Of a stretch of DNA of 58,267 bases, positions 35,201 to 50,200 are shown in pieces. Under the pieces are notes generated by a model. The model was not told the DNA's origin, ran no database searches, and was given only the letters and a program-made list of their open reading frames with translations. This stretch comes from Apostichopus californicus. Taxonomy: Eukaryota > Echinodermata > Holothuroidea > Aspidochirotida > Stichopodidae. Every line of letters starts with the position of its first letter. The stretch's first letter is position 1. Position numbers and translations under genes: made by a program. Location: contig JAIPMN010005472.1 of assembly GCA_020650975.1 (NCBI GenBank), positions 1 to 58,267 on the forward strand, given 5' to 3'.

Positions 35201-38200
35201 TTTTTAAATAAGTATTATTTCAACTATGACATGTGTTATAGTAAGGTCAGAAAATTTTTCAGTCCCAATGAAAGGACTTGTACACTGCACTGGTCCTAGC
35301 TAGAGGTGGGCTTAGTCCGGCAGTTCCTGAAGTAAGTTATAATGATACCAGACAGCCTTGTAGCAGGTAAACATGATTATGTCAAGAAGTACAACTCACC
35401 ATAAATTGTTGAACAATTTCACTAATGACCTTTGACCTTTCTCTACCCATGAAAGTCTTATACACAGTAATTTTCATTGGTGTTGGTGTTATTGGTTTGC
35501 TAGCTTCGAGAGTGTTAATATAAACTCCTGTGTATTCCTCAAACATCTCAGGGACTTCATATTCTGTATCATCTTCACTTTGCAGGTCTGGCTGAGGAAC
35601 GCTTGGTAATTTACGAGCATCTGTTTCTCCAAGGTTGACATCCTCATACTGGTAGTTGGTCTGTCTCTTAATGCCCTGACGAGGAATAGCCTTAGGTGCT
35701 GCATCAGCTGTTTCAACAATGGTTCCCTCATACCTTGATACTTGTGTGGGAGCTTCTTTCTCAGTAAGATCTTGATATTTTGGGGCTGGAGTATTTCTGG
35801 ATTGTTCCTCTAGAGCTATGTAATCTTCAGAATCATCAGTTACTCCTGGAATTAATTTCAGGTACATTGTTTGGTGGAAGATTTAATCTGAAACATTACA
35901 TGTTTACAACCAAGCTTCTATGTATACCTCATAATGGTTTTCATTAAATGCTATTAGTAAGAGAGGAACAACTTTATGGTGCAGTGCATAAACAATTATT
36001 TCCTTACCACTAAAAGAAAAAGGATCCCTGTGGTTGATTTAAGATCAATATATAGTAATAGAATATTTCGAATATGACACTTGTTATAGTAAGGTCAGAA
36101 ATCAAAACTAAAAGGATTTTAAAATATAAAGTCTTTTAAAAAAAAAAGGTCAATCCACAGACACTCAAGTGTTTATTGGTATTCATAGGTGAAGGGTGAA
36201 ATCTAAAAACATAATTAACATTCATGTTAACATGTTTTAAGGGACAACGTACCTTAAGAACTAACTAGAAACATACTCACCAGTATTAACATAATCAACA
36301 TCTTGTACATCTACTGGTTTAGACTCACTCGCAGGCTTTCGACGGATTCTTTTCATGATTGTTAGACAAATTGAAAAAAAACATTCGTCCAGCATTTGCA
36401 TTACAGTACATTTATAAAGAATTGGAAAGATCTAATTATATATTTTCCTTTGTTTGAAAGGGAAAGGGTAGACCATAGACCTATTCAATTTTGTCTTGGA
36501 ATCTACAAACGAACTAACATGAGACATGCAGGCACGTCCTTCCAAATATCAAAAGAAAACAGAGGTGTTTGTTCCTTGGCTTGTCCACTAGCATCAAAAT
36601 GGAGGAAACATTAACAACATAATGGTTCATAAACCATCTTTACAATTTTGTGGAAACTTATTTAGGTTAAATATGCTCCCCTCCCACCCCCACTCTCCTC
36701 AAAAAAAAAAAAAGAAGATGATGCTGATCTTTTAGGTTTGCTTGAATTCTTTTATTAGAAATGTTGGATACCTATGTATGTAGTGAGAGGACATGCTGGA
36801 CTGTGCCCTGAATTGCCAGACTATCTGAATTTATGCCAAACCTCCCACCTCCCTTTGGTCCCTCCCAGCCAGTTCACAGTCCCGACCGAACCATTGGTTG
36901 AATCCCAGATAATCCACTTCAGATCAATCAGGGGAATGATAAGGAAGTTCATATTCAGCTCTAGTACCAAACTTAATATTTTAATCTGATGGCCACCTTA
37001 CCGCTTGATTATCACCACCAACAGAATAATGATGAGCAGGACTGGAATCACCAGGGCAACTAGATAAACAGGTGAGGAAGGAGGCTCACTCGCTTTAATG
37101 AAAAGTTAAAGAAACACTACTGTTTAAAGAATGGCAACTGGTAACATGTATAATATTACACTTTTTTTTTCATAAGTTTTGTTAAAGTCGCAATACGTGT
37201 TTGCTGATGATTTTCGGAAAACAAACTTCCGAAGCAGATTCAATGTTTCTTATTCTAAATGCACTCTGACCAGGTGGGTTTAATGGAGAAAAGCGGTCGC
37301 AATTGAAAGAAAAAATGTATTTTCTGTTGCCCTTATAGCGCGAACAATTTACTGTAAAATCACTGAGACCGCCCATATCAAGCATGTTCGTTACACAAAT
37401 GTTACCTATATATACTTGTACCGTCCACTTTTTTTACCCAATTTCACGGAGGACATCTGAAAACACCTGTTTATTCCTTGCAATGGAAGGAAATCACACA
37501 ATTTTGCAAGCTACATTGTTAAGACCAAAGGAAAGATACTATCAAGAGAATGGACCTAACACAGGAAAGCCACGAAAGCGAAAGTAAATCCTAGTACATC
37601 CTAACGGTTGTAAACAAAGCAGAGAGATTTGATGTGTGCATGATCTGTTGGGCAGGGCTGGCACATTTATTCAGCTAAAAATGTTTAACCCCAAAAAATG
37701 ACAGATAACTCAATACAAATAATGACTATTAATATGAACATATCATAGAACAGTGTTATTTTCACTGAGTTTTTGGGCAGTTAGCTGGAAATGTCGAAGT
37801 TAAATTTGTTTAAGTTTACATTCAGTTATCAATTTGGATCTGTGTAACACATTTCACTACATTCCCAAATTAATATTGATCCTTTTTGTATTACCATTGT
37901 GACTTGATCCAGTCACTTAACTTCCTTCACTCAGAGCACTTTCCTGGTCTGTAGTGACAAATATAACACCATTTTGCATCTAAGCACCCTTAATCATGTA
38001 GAAATTTCTCAAACGTGAGGAGGTACCTCTTCCCTTGCAGAGCCCTGTATTAGGCCACAATGTTACATGGATTCCTACTGGAGGGTTGCCATGATGATCA
38101 ATGTGAAAATTGGGTTCAGGAAGTGAAAAAATGTTGAATACCAGGGTTCTAGAGAGCACTTAATGGAAGACTCATTATGATGTACAAGCAGTATTTAAAA

Positions 38201-41200
38201 AATGCAAAGACTCTATTAAATAATACGACTCATCGAGAATGTCAAAACTTCTTTGTAATGCATTTAATAAATTCCCAATTTATTATTGATTCTATGTAGA
38301 TTACCAGTGGATTTTGTTGCAGTCAATGAACTTCCTTCACTCAGAGCACTTTCCTGGTCTGTAGTAACAGTCACTGCAATGTTATAGGTCGTCCCTGGTT
38401 CTAGAAGTGATCCATCAACTGTAAAACTCTCAGCATTAGGATCTGCTCTTCCGGCCTCTAGTCTGGAAGAAACATCGCCCTCTATCTCATAGTAAATAGT
38501 AAACTGAGTGATTCCAGTACTGCACTGCACGGTTGGTAGCTGTTATGTTTAAAATGAAAACACACATGTGAACTAGCAGCTAATACACTAACAAGATGTT
38601 ATAAAAAAACACTGACACTGTTCAACCCAATTTAATAATTTATCTGTGTGCATGGACAATAAAACCAGCTGTAATATATATGTGTATATATTATTCAAAA
38701 TATCTTGACATTGATTAAAGGACTAGTGAAGGATATACCTAATACAAGAAATGAGTAAACACTTTCTGAAGAATTTCTGGATCATCAAGATCATAATCAT
38801 AATCATCACCATCATCATGCCTATCATCACCACCATTACCACCACCATTACCACCACCATTACCACCACCATTGTCATCATCACCATCATCACCTCCACC
38901 AACACCATCACCATCATCATCACCATGATCAGCATCATCTCCACCACCACCACCACCACCATCATCTCCACCACCACCACCACCATCTCCACAACCACCA
39001 CCACCACCAACACCATCGTCTCCACCACCACCAACACCATCACCATCACAATCATCATCACCATGATCACCATGATCACCATCATCTCCACCACCACCAC
39101 CACCACCACCACCACCACCACCACCACCATCACCATCACCATCACCATCACCATCACCATCACCATCACCATCACCATCATCATCATCATCATCATCATC
39201 ATTATCATCATTTAAAACCAATTTAAGTTTGCCTCTCAATGTCTGTTGAGATTTGATTTGCACTCTTGTTTTGGTATTTCTTTTACTGGTAATTAATAAT
39301 TGCCTCTTTTCCATTTTGTTCTACATATTAAGCAAAATTATGCGTTTCTAATATGTCAAGTTTAAAAGATCACAGAGAGTGGCTATATGGTTCAACCAGA
39401 GTTCAGCAGAGGTTTCAAACAGGGCAGTTATTACACTATATGAAGCCACATGTACCTTCAAATTTATGTGTTGGATTTGCCATCTTTCATTGTACCATGT
39501 TCTACTATTAAGTATCTACATGAGCCTAATGACATCGTTTTTACTATGGACACTGAAATCACACAAGTAAACATAAAGTAAAAGCACACACTACAAATTA
39601 AGGTTTGCAAGAAAATAATAAAGCTTTACATTTACAATTTGTAGGACAAATTTTGACTGATTTGTTGAGGAGACCTCCATGAAAGTCTATAGTTAGCTTG
39701 AAAAGAAATTACATACAGCAACATACAGATGGAGAGAAAACTTGTTCAATTTTTTTACAGATTTTTTAGTTTATTAACAGATATATATTGAGAAATGTTG
39801 TGTTCTGAGAATTTCTCTGATGTAGCTAAGATAAGGGGGAGGGATGATGATCTATGAGAAGAAGATAAATAAATATAACAAATGGAAATGTATTTGATCA
39901 CAAAACTTATGGCAAGAAGACTTAACTAGAAGTAAAATTAAGATTCTGTGAAAAGTGGCTCCCATAGGTCACTAGCTTTTTGGTAGACCTAGAAGTCACT
40001 TGTTGGGAACCAGGAGCCAGTTTGAAATTTAAATGAAAACATGTGCAGATACATCATACCGTCAGCAGAGTGGTTGAGTTTGCTCGGGCTATCAAGATCT
40101 TTCACATGAAAGGTCCGCTGCAAAAGGGGTGTAGTTTGCTCTGAATATAAATATGTTTTACAAGAAAGGTCCGCTGAAAAAGGGGTAGAGTTTGCTCGCA
40201 CAATGATCATCTTTCACAAGAAAGGTCTGCTGAAAGCCAGTGACATAAATGAACCTATAAGCAACATTTCTTCATTTAAAAATAACTTGTTCAGCAAGTG
40301 TTATTAAAATTCTATTCACTACACTGCATAGTTCACTGGCTGTCAATAATCCTACATTGCACTCTCTGTAATTTAAGTAGTACAAAATGCAACATTTTCC
40401 AGCTTTAATAGGTACACATACATTCCTATACGTAATGCACACTGAAAAATTATATTTCTGGTGCTTAGCCTATTTGTTTATCCTCAGGCTATGAGCTGGC
40501 AAATTACTAACTGGTACATTTCAGCACATGGCACTTACTTTATCTAACCCCTACTTAACCATTCTTTCAAACTTTTTTAAAGCATGAATCATCGCTTATA
40601 TAACTTTACTGGTCCTACGCCATGGTGTTGACAAGAACAGTACACATTGAAAAAATCAATGTCTAACTTTATCTGTTAGACCAGTTGAATATTGCAAAGA
40701 GGTAGAAAAAGCAATCTACATTTGCAAGAAGAACACTTAAGTGTGTCTTCTGTTATTCATGCTGAGAATGAAAAGGTTTACTTGAAATTAGTCTCCTCTT
40801 TATCTCCTAACTCTCCCAGTATAGTTGTACACTCATAAACACCCCTTATCAACAGAAAAAGCCAAACATTATCAAACTATCTTACCTGCCATGTCACAGT
40901 CACATCATTTGTAGCAGATAAAGTTGTTCTGACCATCTGTGGAACAACATCTGTAGAAAACAACATAGGGAAGTCACGTGTCTATCTCAGCTAGTAAGTT
41001 ACATGTACATATTAGGGAACTACCCTCCTCCATGTACATATAATTGCAACAAGCAGTATTTAAAATGGTTAATACAAATGTCTGGATGTTTAAAAAGCCT
41101 AAATATATCAAAACTAATTGGAATGCATGATGAACATCGACATATATCCAGATTTTTAGCCTAATAAAAGCATTTCTGTTTGAACTTAAAAGTAAGGTAC

Positions 41201-44200
41201 TTAATGTTGATTTTGCAGCAGTGGCATTCAACAGAATACTACCTGTAATGTACTTACTAATACAGAGTGTCTTGATGGTTACTGCTGGACCTCTGGGTCC
41301 CTCTCCACCCTCCCCTTCCTTGATTGTTGCTACACTGAATGTATAGTTTCTATCTGATTCCAGACTTGATGCTGTATATTCCAATGTTTGGTCGGCATGG
41401 ATCCTTGATCCACTCTTCCAATCCTGAGATGGATCCATCTTGTAGTATGGGATGTAAGCCACCACAGGAGGATCACCAACATCAGTCTCTTCATCCCAGG
41501 GTCTCCATGTAATGGTTACTGATGTAGTAGACCTGGTTATCTCTGTAGGTGGATCACTGATGGATGGTAACTCTGGAAGGTTATAAGTAAGACAAAAGAC
41601 ATATTCTATATACTTACAATTCTTATATCTATTTACATCAAGAAATATATTCACTATAGGGGTGGGTATCTTATGCATTGTAACTCCATAGAGGGTTGTT
41701 AATACAATAACTTGATATGACTCTAGGAGAACTAACAACCCTTGTATCTGTTAATGTTAACAAAATAGCCAAAATTCCCCATAAATAGGGCCATAATGGT
41801 GGGTTGTAATCAAAGGACAAAGAGCATTTTACATGTTAACAACATTGCTTTGAATTGGTGGCAACTCTGCAGACCTGTAAACAATAGAATATAATTACAC
41901 TATAAATCTACCATACACAAAGCCTGTGACATTGATTGCTGTAAGTATAATACTAAACCATTGCAAGACCAGAAGAACTGATCATGTTCAGATACACTGA
42001 TAACCTCTGTATCTGTAAGTTACTTCTTTTCTGTTAGCAGTAATACTGTAACTGGAATTGTCCATTGTGATATCCTACCACTATCATCTATTGTGTCCTC
42101 TGATCTAGACAATATCATTACAATTTATGTTCCATTATGCACCCTCTTTATACTCTTTTAACTAGAAACAAATCAAATTTTGATAGATTAACCAAAAGAT
42201 GGTGACATTATGAGAGTTTATGACTCATCACAATTTTACAGAGATTACACACTTGATACTTACTGTACACAAAGCCTGTGACATTTATTGCAGTAAACGT
42301 AACTCCAAACCGGGACAAGATACAGAAGAACTGATCATCTTCAGACACACTGATTACTATGTAAGTTACTTCTCTTCTGTTAGTAGAGATGTTAGGAGCA
42401 GTTAATAGTGTTATATCATTGTTATCCAGTCTCCCCTCTGATCTAGATAGTCTGATATCCAGTCCATTAACAACAGCAGTGGATCCTTCTAAGATACACT
42501 TGATCTCAACAGATGACTGGGGATTTACCTGAGATAAACTTTCACTCACAATATCTGAAAAAAAAGATATATGAATTGTAGAAGAGAGTATTTTCATTTA
42601 GTTAAACAGCTTGTATGGGATGCTTAAATTAGGGGCATACGGCAACTATTAGATAAATGAAACTTTTAAATGTTATTTGAATTCTCCTACTTACTATGAT
42701 TATGAACAATAAAAATTACAAAGGTGGATAACAAGCAAACTCCATTACAATATTAAAGTACAAATGTTTTGAGCAACCACAATATGACTGTCCAAATGAA
42801 AATTGAGTATGTAAAAAAAGCATTGCATAAAATGCAAACTTTTACATTAAATATAAGAACATTGGAAAACATGTTCACTTAGCCAAGGGTTTCAAAATAG
42901 TGATAAAAATAAAAGTACAAATGCATGGAAAATATAAGAAGCTGTGAAGGTTGCTCCTTTTCATTACAAGGCATAGGACTGCATGTGTTAAGTAACCCAG
43001 TGATTCTTGTGTAATCTACTGCTAACAATAGGAAATAATTAGTCACGCAAATCTTAATAAATGACTATACAAGTTAGGACATTGGTTCCCAAATACAAAA
43101 CTGAAGGGCAGGTTTTGTACAAAACCTTTAGAAATGTTAATATCTTACAACACACCTCGATCATAAATTCAAAGTTACTAGACAACATATGAACAGTAAC
43201 TTAAGTAATCTGTGTGCAACATTCATATCAGATTCCTGCAAACACTCATCTCTGTGCAATTGCAGACACATGCAGTAAGGACTACTTTGGATGTTAAAGA
43301 ATGCCTTGTGTTTTGTCAGTAGAGATTATGAACTGTGCTTCCTACACTTCAGCTGCATTGCATGACAGCAACAAAACACTACATTAATGAATTTCTCACT
43401 ACTCACATTCAATTCAGTAAAGAGAAGTCATAGCATGCTTACAACTACATGCTGAGAAAATATGGTGTCTTTGTTCAGTGTTTCAAAGTTAATCTTTCCT
43501 GACCACATTCTAGAATGCTTTAGTTGTGTATCTTATAGCCATTCAAAAAAACTTCCCGAAGGATCCAACCATGCAATACATTTCAATAACATCGTAGATA
43601 AGCTTACTTGAGGTAAAATGCTTTGAGCACGGCTGCAGAAAAATGCCTCCTTTGATTCTAGCACATAATACTTAAGTTGAAAGTTAATTGCCACTTCATA
43701 TATTGAAAAATCCTAAATAATTAAATAAGTGACTCCTATAGTTACTTTATACTGTAAAAATACATAACCTTCAATAACAGTACATACACATTGACAGTAC
43801 AGTTTCATTGCAGTTATAACAACGGGTGTAACACAGCAGAGAAAACTTACACTGCTTGGATTTATTGTGAAGATCTTGGCATGCTTCCAAGCAGTTTCTG
43901 AACATATAACTTTGTTTTATCCCTCTCAGCACCAATCCCCAAACAAAATCACGACCACTTAACCCTAAGATATCCTTTTTCATTTTCAGCAATGCAGTTT
44001 CAAACATTATCATTACAGCCGGTCCGTGAAAGAGATGTTTCTATTGGGAATGTCACACCACATTAGGCACTGTTCAAAAGACATGGTGCAAATTAAGTGC
44101 CAATTTATTTACAAAATCAAAGAAAATTTGACATAACTGTTCCCTGAAAAGAGTCATAAAAAATCATTAAGAAACCTGATCACATTCATAGGACTGCAAT

Positions 44201-47200
44201 CATTCAATTTATTTTGAATTAGTGTTTAAAATTTCAAAATGGCTGCTGGTGTTTATGTTAGTATCATTACATAGATGTGACAAAATGTCCTTAGCACATT
44301 ATAATTTTGCCCTAACCATATAAAAGACTGATCACAGTAAGAGAAACAAAACATTGACCGAGGCTCCTCAAACAGTTTTGTATACAATATGTACTGAGTG
44401 TCTAAAATATTTGTAGATAGAATGATGGGAGTATGAGGCAATGAAATCATCAGAAAGTAGTCACTGGTTACATTTGGTCTTCTGAAGAAAACTTAGATGT
44501 GAACGACTAGTAAACGATGGTTAAGTATCTGAAGGGGTATTTTAAAATGAAAAGGAAAATCCAACAGTATGGTATGCTGATGAAGAATTCTAACTAGGAC
44601 AGCCAATTTCCCACGAGCCTGGTTTGGATGATTAGCATCTAGTATTTATTGTTGAAATGTGCAGTGTACACCAGTATCAAACTTGTGTGTACTGACTGGG
44701 AAAGTCTATGAGCCTAGTGAGAACACAATTTACAGTATGTAAACAATTAGTTTACTATGTTTATTTAGAAATTCTGATAACCCTTTTAAGCCTTAGACAG
44801 TGCTTTCATATTTCACATAATGACATTTTAGAACAGGGTAAAGACATTTTTATTATCTCCCAACATGTAATGTATGAGGAGATGAGATATGTACTTCGCT
44901 CCACATCAGATATGAGAGGAAGTGTATGTGTGTGGGTGCGTTTGTTTTTCGATCTGACTGAGGACTTGAACAAAAAAATGTCAGGTCCTCGGTTGTGATT
45001 TCTAAAGAATCACCACGTCCTAGAAGAATTCTATTGTATGGGGTATTGTTAAGGTTAGGGTACGTGGATTTGAACAATGGTAAATACAATGGGGTCCTCG
45101 GTCTAAATGTAATACAAACAGTGTGTTTGTGAGTGTGTGTGTGTCTCAACCTCTTACTATACAGCAAGTCTGACTTGGTGGGTAGGTGCCTGATCATGTA
45201 AACTTGCACCTGTGAGTGGTGATCATAGGTCTAATTTCTGAAGTCAAAAAGCTAACAATTGGTGTTTAAACATTTTCTGCTTGTCAACATGTAGGAAAAG
45301 GCATAAAATCACACCTTATGTAGAGAATGATGAGACAAGTTTTATGTAGCCCAATTGTTGGTGTTTAGGGACGATGACAAAGGTCAATATAGGTTAAAGG
45401 TCAAATTGGCCTTAATTGTCGAAAAGTGTGTCGCAAACTCCTCCTACACTGTAAGTCCCTTTAAGTTCAAACTAACTGAGTGAACAAATGGCATACTTTT
45501 TAACCAACTTAGGATACCAAGAGTAAAGTCATGAAGGAGATGAGATCAGCAACTCCATGGATTGCCATCTTTTGTTTTTGATTAGTAGTTTTTCATTGAG
45601 ATATTCATGCTTTTTCTTTATTCAGAAGGGGAAAATGTTGACACTCTTGTCCTGGGTCAGTGAGTTCCATTTGCATCCATTTATTCCTTTCCTTTCTTAA
45701 GATAAACATGATGGTAAAATTCAAATTAATTTTGACCACTTTTAATGTAAAATCCAAGAGATTATTCAGTTTGCCTTATATCTTGTCATCCAAAGTCAAG
45801 TTTTATATTCACACAGATGTAATTCTCACTTAAAAGACAAAAGAAATACTTGGTCTTTATGTCGGAACATGGTTTGTGCCTCAATTGTTTTGTAACACTA
45901 TACTGCAAATGATAGTTTGTTGGAGCATATTGAATCATTTTTAACATTTCAACTTAATGCTAAACTGCTCATTATAAAATAACTTGTAAAAATACAACAT
46001 CTAATGCTGTGATGTAAGCAAAACTTCTTCTTTGATTTTTTTCCCCCATTTGAAATTTGTGTTGTATTTAAGACGCTGTATATAGCTGCATAATACCCAC
46101 AAAGCCAAAGACAATCAACTTGGTGGTTTTTTGCTATACATAGAAGATAATGCAAGATATTCAAATTTTAACCATCGTTGTTATGATAGTTATTATAGCA
46201 AGTTTCAAACAATGTGGATAAGAGATGTGATTTAAATGTCCCTCAAAATATATTTCTGATCATTGGGTTCATGGATCAATCAATAGTTAACTGGACTTTT
46301 TATTTTTAAATCTCACATGTACCATAAGAACCCAGTTTCATGCCTCACTCAGGCTGACCTACCAATACCAAGCAGGCAATCCATGCAGTCTTATACTGCT
46401 TTTTAAACTGTCATGTTTACCAGGTTTTCAGACATTGATCTGTGATGACCTACAATCAGTTCTGACCTTCATCACTGGCGAGTGAATTTTGTGTTTGGCA
46501 TCGAGATATTTAGTCACGGTCACCAAATGGCAAGTACTTTTAACAATATTTGTCGAGGCCTGCCACTAACTATGAATGACCATAAATAGAGAGAAACCAC
46601 ATGGAGCCTTACTTGCAGGACACTGGAAAACACTACAGGTGGCCTCACATCTACCAGTCTGTGAAGTACATGTCCCCTTAGTACAAGAACATTCATTAGG
46701 ACCACACTGACCAGCTGTGTTCAGTATGATGCAATCTGTAAATGTAAAAGACAGTAACAATATGTTAGAGCACAGCTTGAAGAATGAGGATACAAATGCA
46801 CACAGAGTGGTGAACATGGAGGAATGAAGAGCTTGGCCTGCTGTAAAAGACATTAGAATCATGTTAGAGTACGGCTTGAGGAAACAGATAAACACAGAAT
46901 GGTGTACAGAGAGGAATGATGGAGAACTTTGTCTGCTGTAGTTTCTTAACTATTACCAATATTTACTGCAAACACCATACAATCAATAGACATTCCAACC
47001 TTGACTAGTGCAGAAATGCTTTAGAATCTCAAGTCTGTTGTTAGTTCTCAGCTAAATCAGCTATGCACACTTACACTCCTAACTGACAACTGTGTATATA
47101 AGTGACACAGACATTAGTGTCTAAACTGGGCACTATGCATTCTACTGTATATGATCAATATAATGAGGCAATCAAAGTTTCCTCCCAACTTAATTTACAG

Positions 47201-50200
47201 ACTGATATAAAATACTCTGAAGTTATTTCCCTGCATTACAATTATAACAAATTTTCACATGAATCGACCAATTTGAGTTGGTAGCAAACATGAAGTGAGG
47301 GCCCTTTATATTACAGCATCTTCACATTTAGTACTTAGTAACATGTATTTGCATACTGAAATACTTCAAACATATGGGAAAGTGATTCAATTTCTTTCAC
47401 AGTCATAAATGGTATAATCATATACAATAAAGGCATAACATGCACTACTCTTGATCATTATACTTCTCCCTCAGGTGGTGCTATACCCTAGTTTAACAGC
47501 TCACATACAGTGATGAATAAATATAATTCATTGTAATGTTTGATATGATCTTTGTATTGCCTAAATTCCCAATTATTACATAATATAATCAAAACTGTGA
47601 TATTACAAAAGGGAAGTTTGTTGTTTTATGAGCACTTGTTGATGTTGTTCATTCAGTTACCAATCACCAGATGAGATTAAGAACATCACCACAGGGATGG
47701 CCTAGATGAAACATTACTATTTTACAGTGTAAAAAGCACTGCATATCTCCACCACATGCTTTATGCTCAATTTTGTCTATTTAATGCTTATTATTCATAT
47801 TTCATGAATTAGTTTATCTACTTCACCATTGGTGCTTGTTTAGCTACTAAAAGTTATTCGCTCTGTTTAATAGTTTGATTTGCTGCACCAGCTTCAACAT
47901 GCCCAAACATGGCAATCTTTAAAACAGTAATTAGATCAATCTGAAAATAACTTTTCCAATTCCAAAGTAAGGAAATGTTGGTCATGATTTTAATATTACA
48001 ATAACAGAGATGAAGATTCTTCATTGACAATCTTTGACCTAGCTTAAAGCTGAAACAATTCAGTTCTATAGTTTATGTACTCTTTGAAACAATCCTATTC
48101 ATTGCAATGTGGGAAAACTAGTTGCATGATCTAACTTGCAGAATATATCCAAAGATACTTCAAACCTTTATGAGAAATATTTGTGTTTGTCATTTTATAG
48201 TGAAGATATGCATTAAATTAAAAATTAAATAGATGAAAATACATATTTAAATGAATTACACGCAGCTATCCTAGACCTCTTGCTTAAATACTTAGTTCAC
48301 AAAACCAAAGTTCAACAAAGTTACAGACTGCAGTATCCCTTGGGCCTGGGTCTGTATATCACTGTTGTTATGCAGTAGATAAAACTGCTTTAAAGAGTGC
48401 AGTAAGCTATTACATACTATCAAGTATTACTGTATTTTAATAATTACCTTCTTGTATAATGATATCAAAAGTACAGACTGCTTCGTTTCCTGCTGGGTCT
48501 ACATATCTATAAGTCACTGTAGTCGTACCAACAAGGTAACCTGATCCAGGTGAATGTGGCTGGTTGCCCAGTGTAGCAATACCAGAATCATCAGTAGCAG
48601 TGGGTTCAGTCCAAGAAACAGTAGTACCTGGAGCACCAATCTCAACAGTACGAAATATATCACTTGGACAACCAGAGATGACAGGTGGTGTGACATCAGC
48701 TTTGAAAGGAGAAAGAAAAAGGAATAAATTAACCATTCAATGAAGGCATTTTCCACAGATAAGACACTTATATTTTTGTTAAATATTTAGAAACTATAGG
48801 AATCAGAAAACAGACTCATCCAAGACAAATTATACCTTTTCTCACGAGACAGTCAACTCATTACAGCTGTATTTGCTCACTTTCCAATCCCTTCCTGTGT
48901 ATGAAGACAGAGTTTACTTCATTTACTCATAATGGTAAACTTGAATCCATGCGTGCAGCAGGTGATGAGTTGATACTGACAGATGGTTACAAACCTGGCA
49001 ATGTTCTGTTGTACAGGATCACATTCTTTGTTTATTAAGGTCAGACATACAGCACCTTTATATGTGATAGGTACGTACCCCTACAACACCTCCTGCTTTC
49101 TATACAAGGGCATCAATACCAACTGAAAAGTGGGGGGGGGGGAGGGACGGAACATGAACATGGATAAAACTGAAGGAGTGTGCATGTAGCACACCTTCCA
49201 GGCTGTTGGTGCAAAACTTTCATCAAGTGGTGTACAGGGGCCTGCCTAAGGGCCCCAGATGGGCTCCAGGGGTGTAGCCCCTGCAGTGGTCCACGACTCA
49301 CATCTAGAATTCTTCAAGTTTGCTTCTATTTGGTCCCTAAATTGATGTTAGCCATAAAAAAAATTTAGCAAAAGTCACAACTGACAAGTGATTTGACTTA
49401 AATTAAGAAAGACTTATCTATTTAATATCCAGGTGTACATTAGGGCCTTTATCGTGATTAAGAAAATTGAACTTAAACCAAAACAGAAACATTCTGAACA
49501 TTACAAGCAAGAATAAAATCATCTTGATATACAGATGTCTACAACATGCACACATATGGTATCGTAAGTACATTTAAAAAGCACTGTAGGGTACATATAA
49601 TTCACTGGTCACATTGGGTTCACCACTGGGCACATTCGCTTTATCGGAAACATAACAACCTGTTAAAATAAATATCTTCAGAGCAGCAGTAGCCTGGGTA
49701 GAATCCTATGAGGGCAGTTGAGGAGCATTGAAGAAACATTATGTATCATCCAAATGTTACATAGTAATGCTTTGATGTGTGTCTAGATATTAAGGCTTTC
49801 TTTAAGAAATTTGTAGTAAGCTACCCATTTCATAAAGGGACCATCATGACACTATCTAAGTGGAGCGCCACCATTGGTTGGCATGTATCATATGTAGCAA
49901 GAAATATTTTGCCAAAATGCCTCCCAGATTGCCATAAATGGCACTTCCCAGGCCTTGTTAGTTGCATCAAAACATTCTTTATTTTGAGATCTCATGTTTT
50001 AGAAATTAAAATTCATAAAAAGAGGTCAATTAGAAAATTATATTTAGTTAAATCACTTTGTAGGTGAAAAATAGGACTTTTTGTTACTTGAAAAAGCATT
50101 GTTATATTCATTGTTTTACACAGGTAATTGAAAGCATTCTAGGGCATTTCTGATGGTAGCCGTAGCCTATACATGCTGAAGGGAACCCATATAGGGAATT

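Noticed and set aside
38723..39314. Long open frames (up to 191 codons) on both strands
   Set aside because: They are made by the CAT/CAC microsatellite and encode only low-complexity runs.
44708..45209. Overlapping frames of 96 and 118 codons
   Set aside because: No domain, GT-rich run within, opposite-strand shadows of each other.
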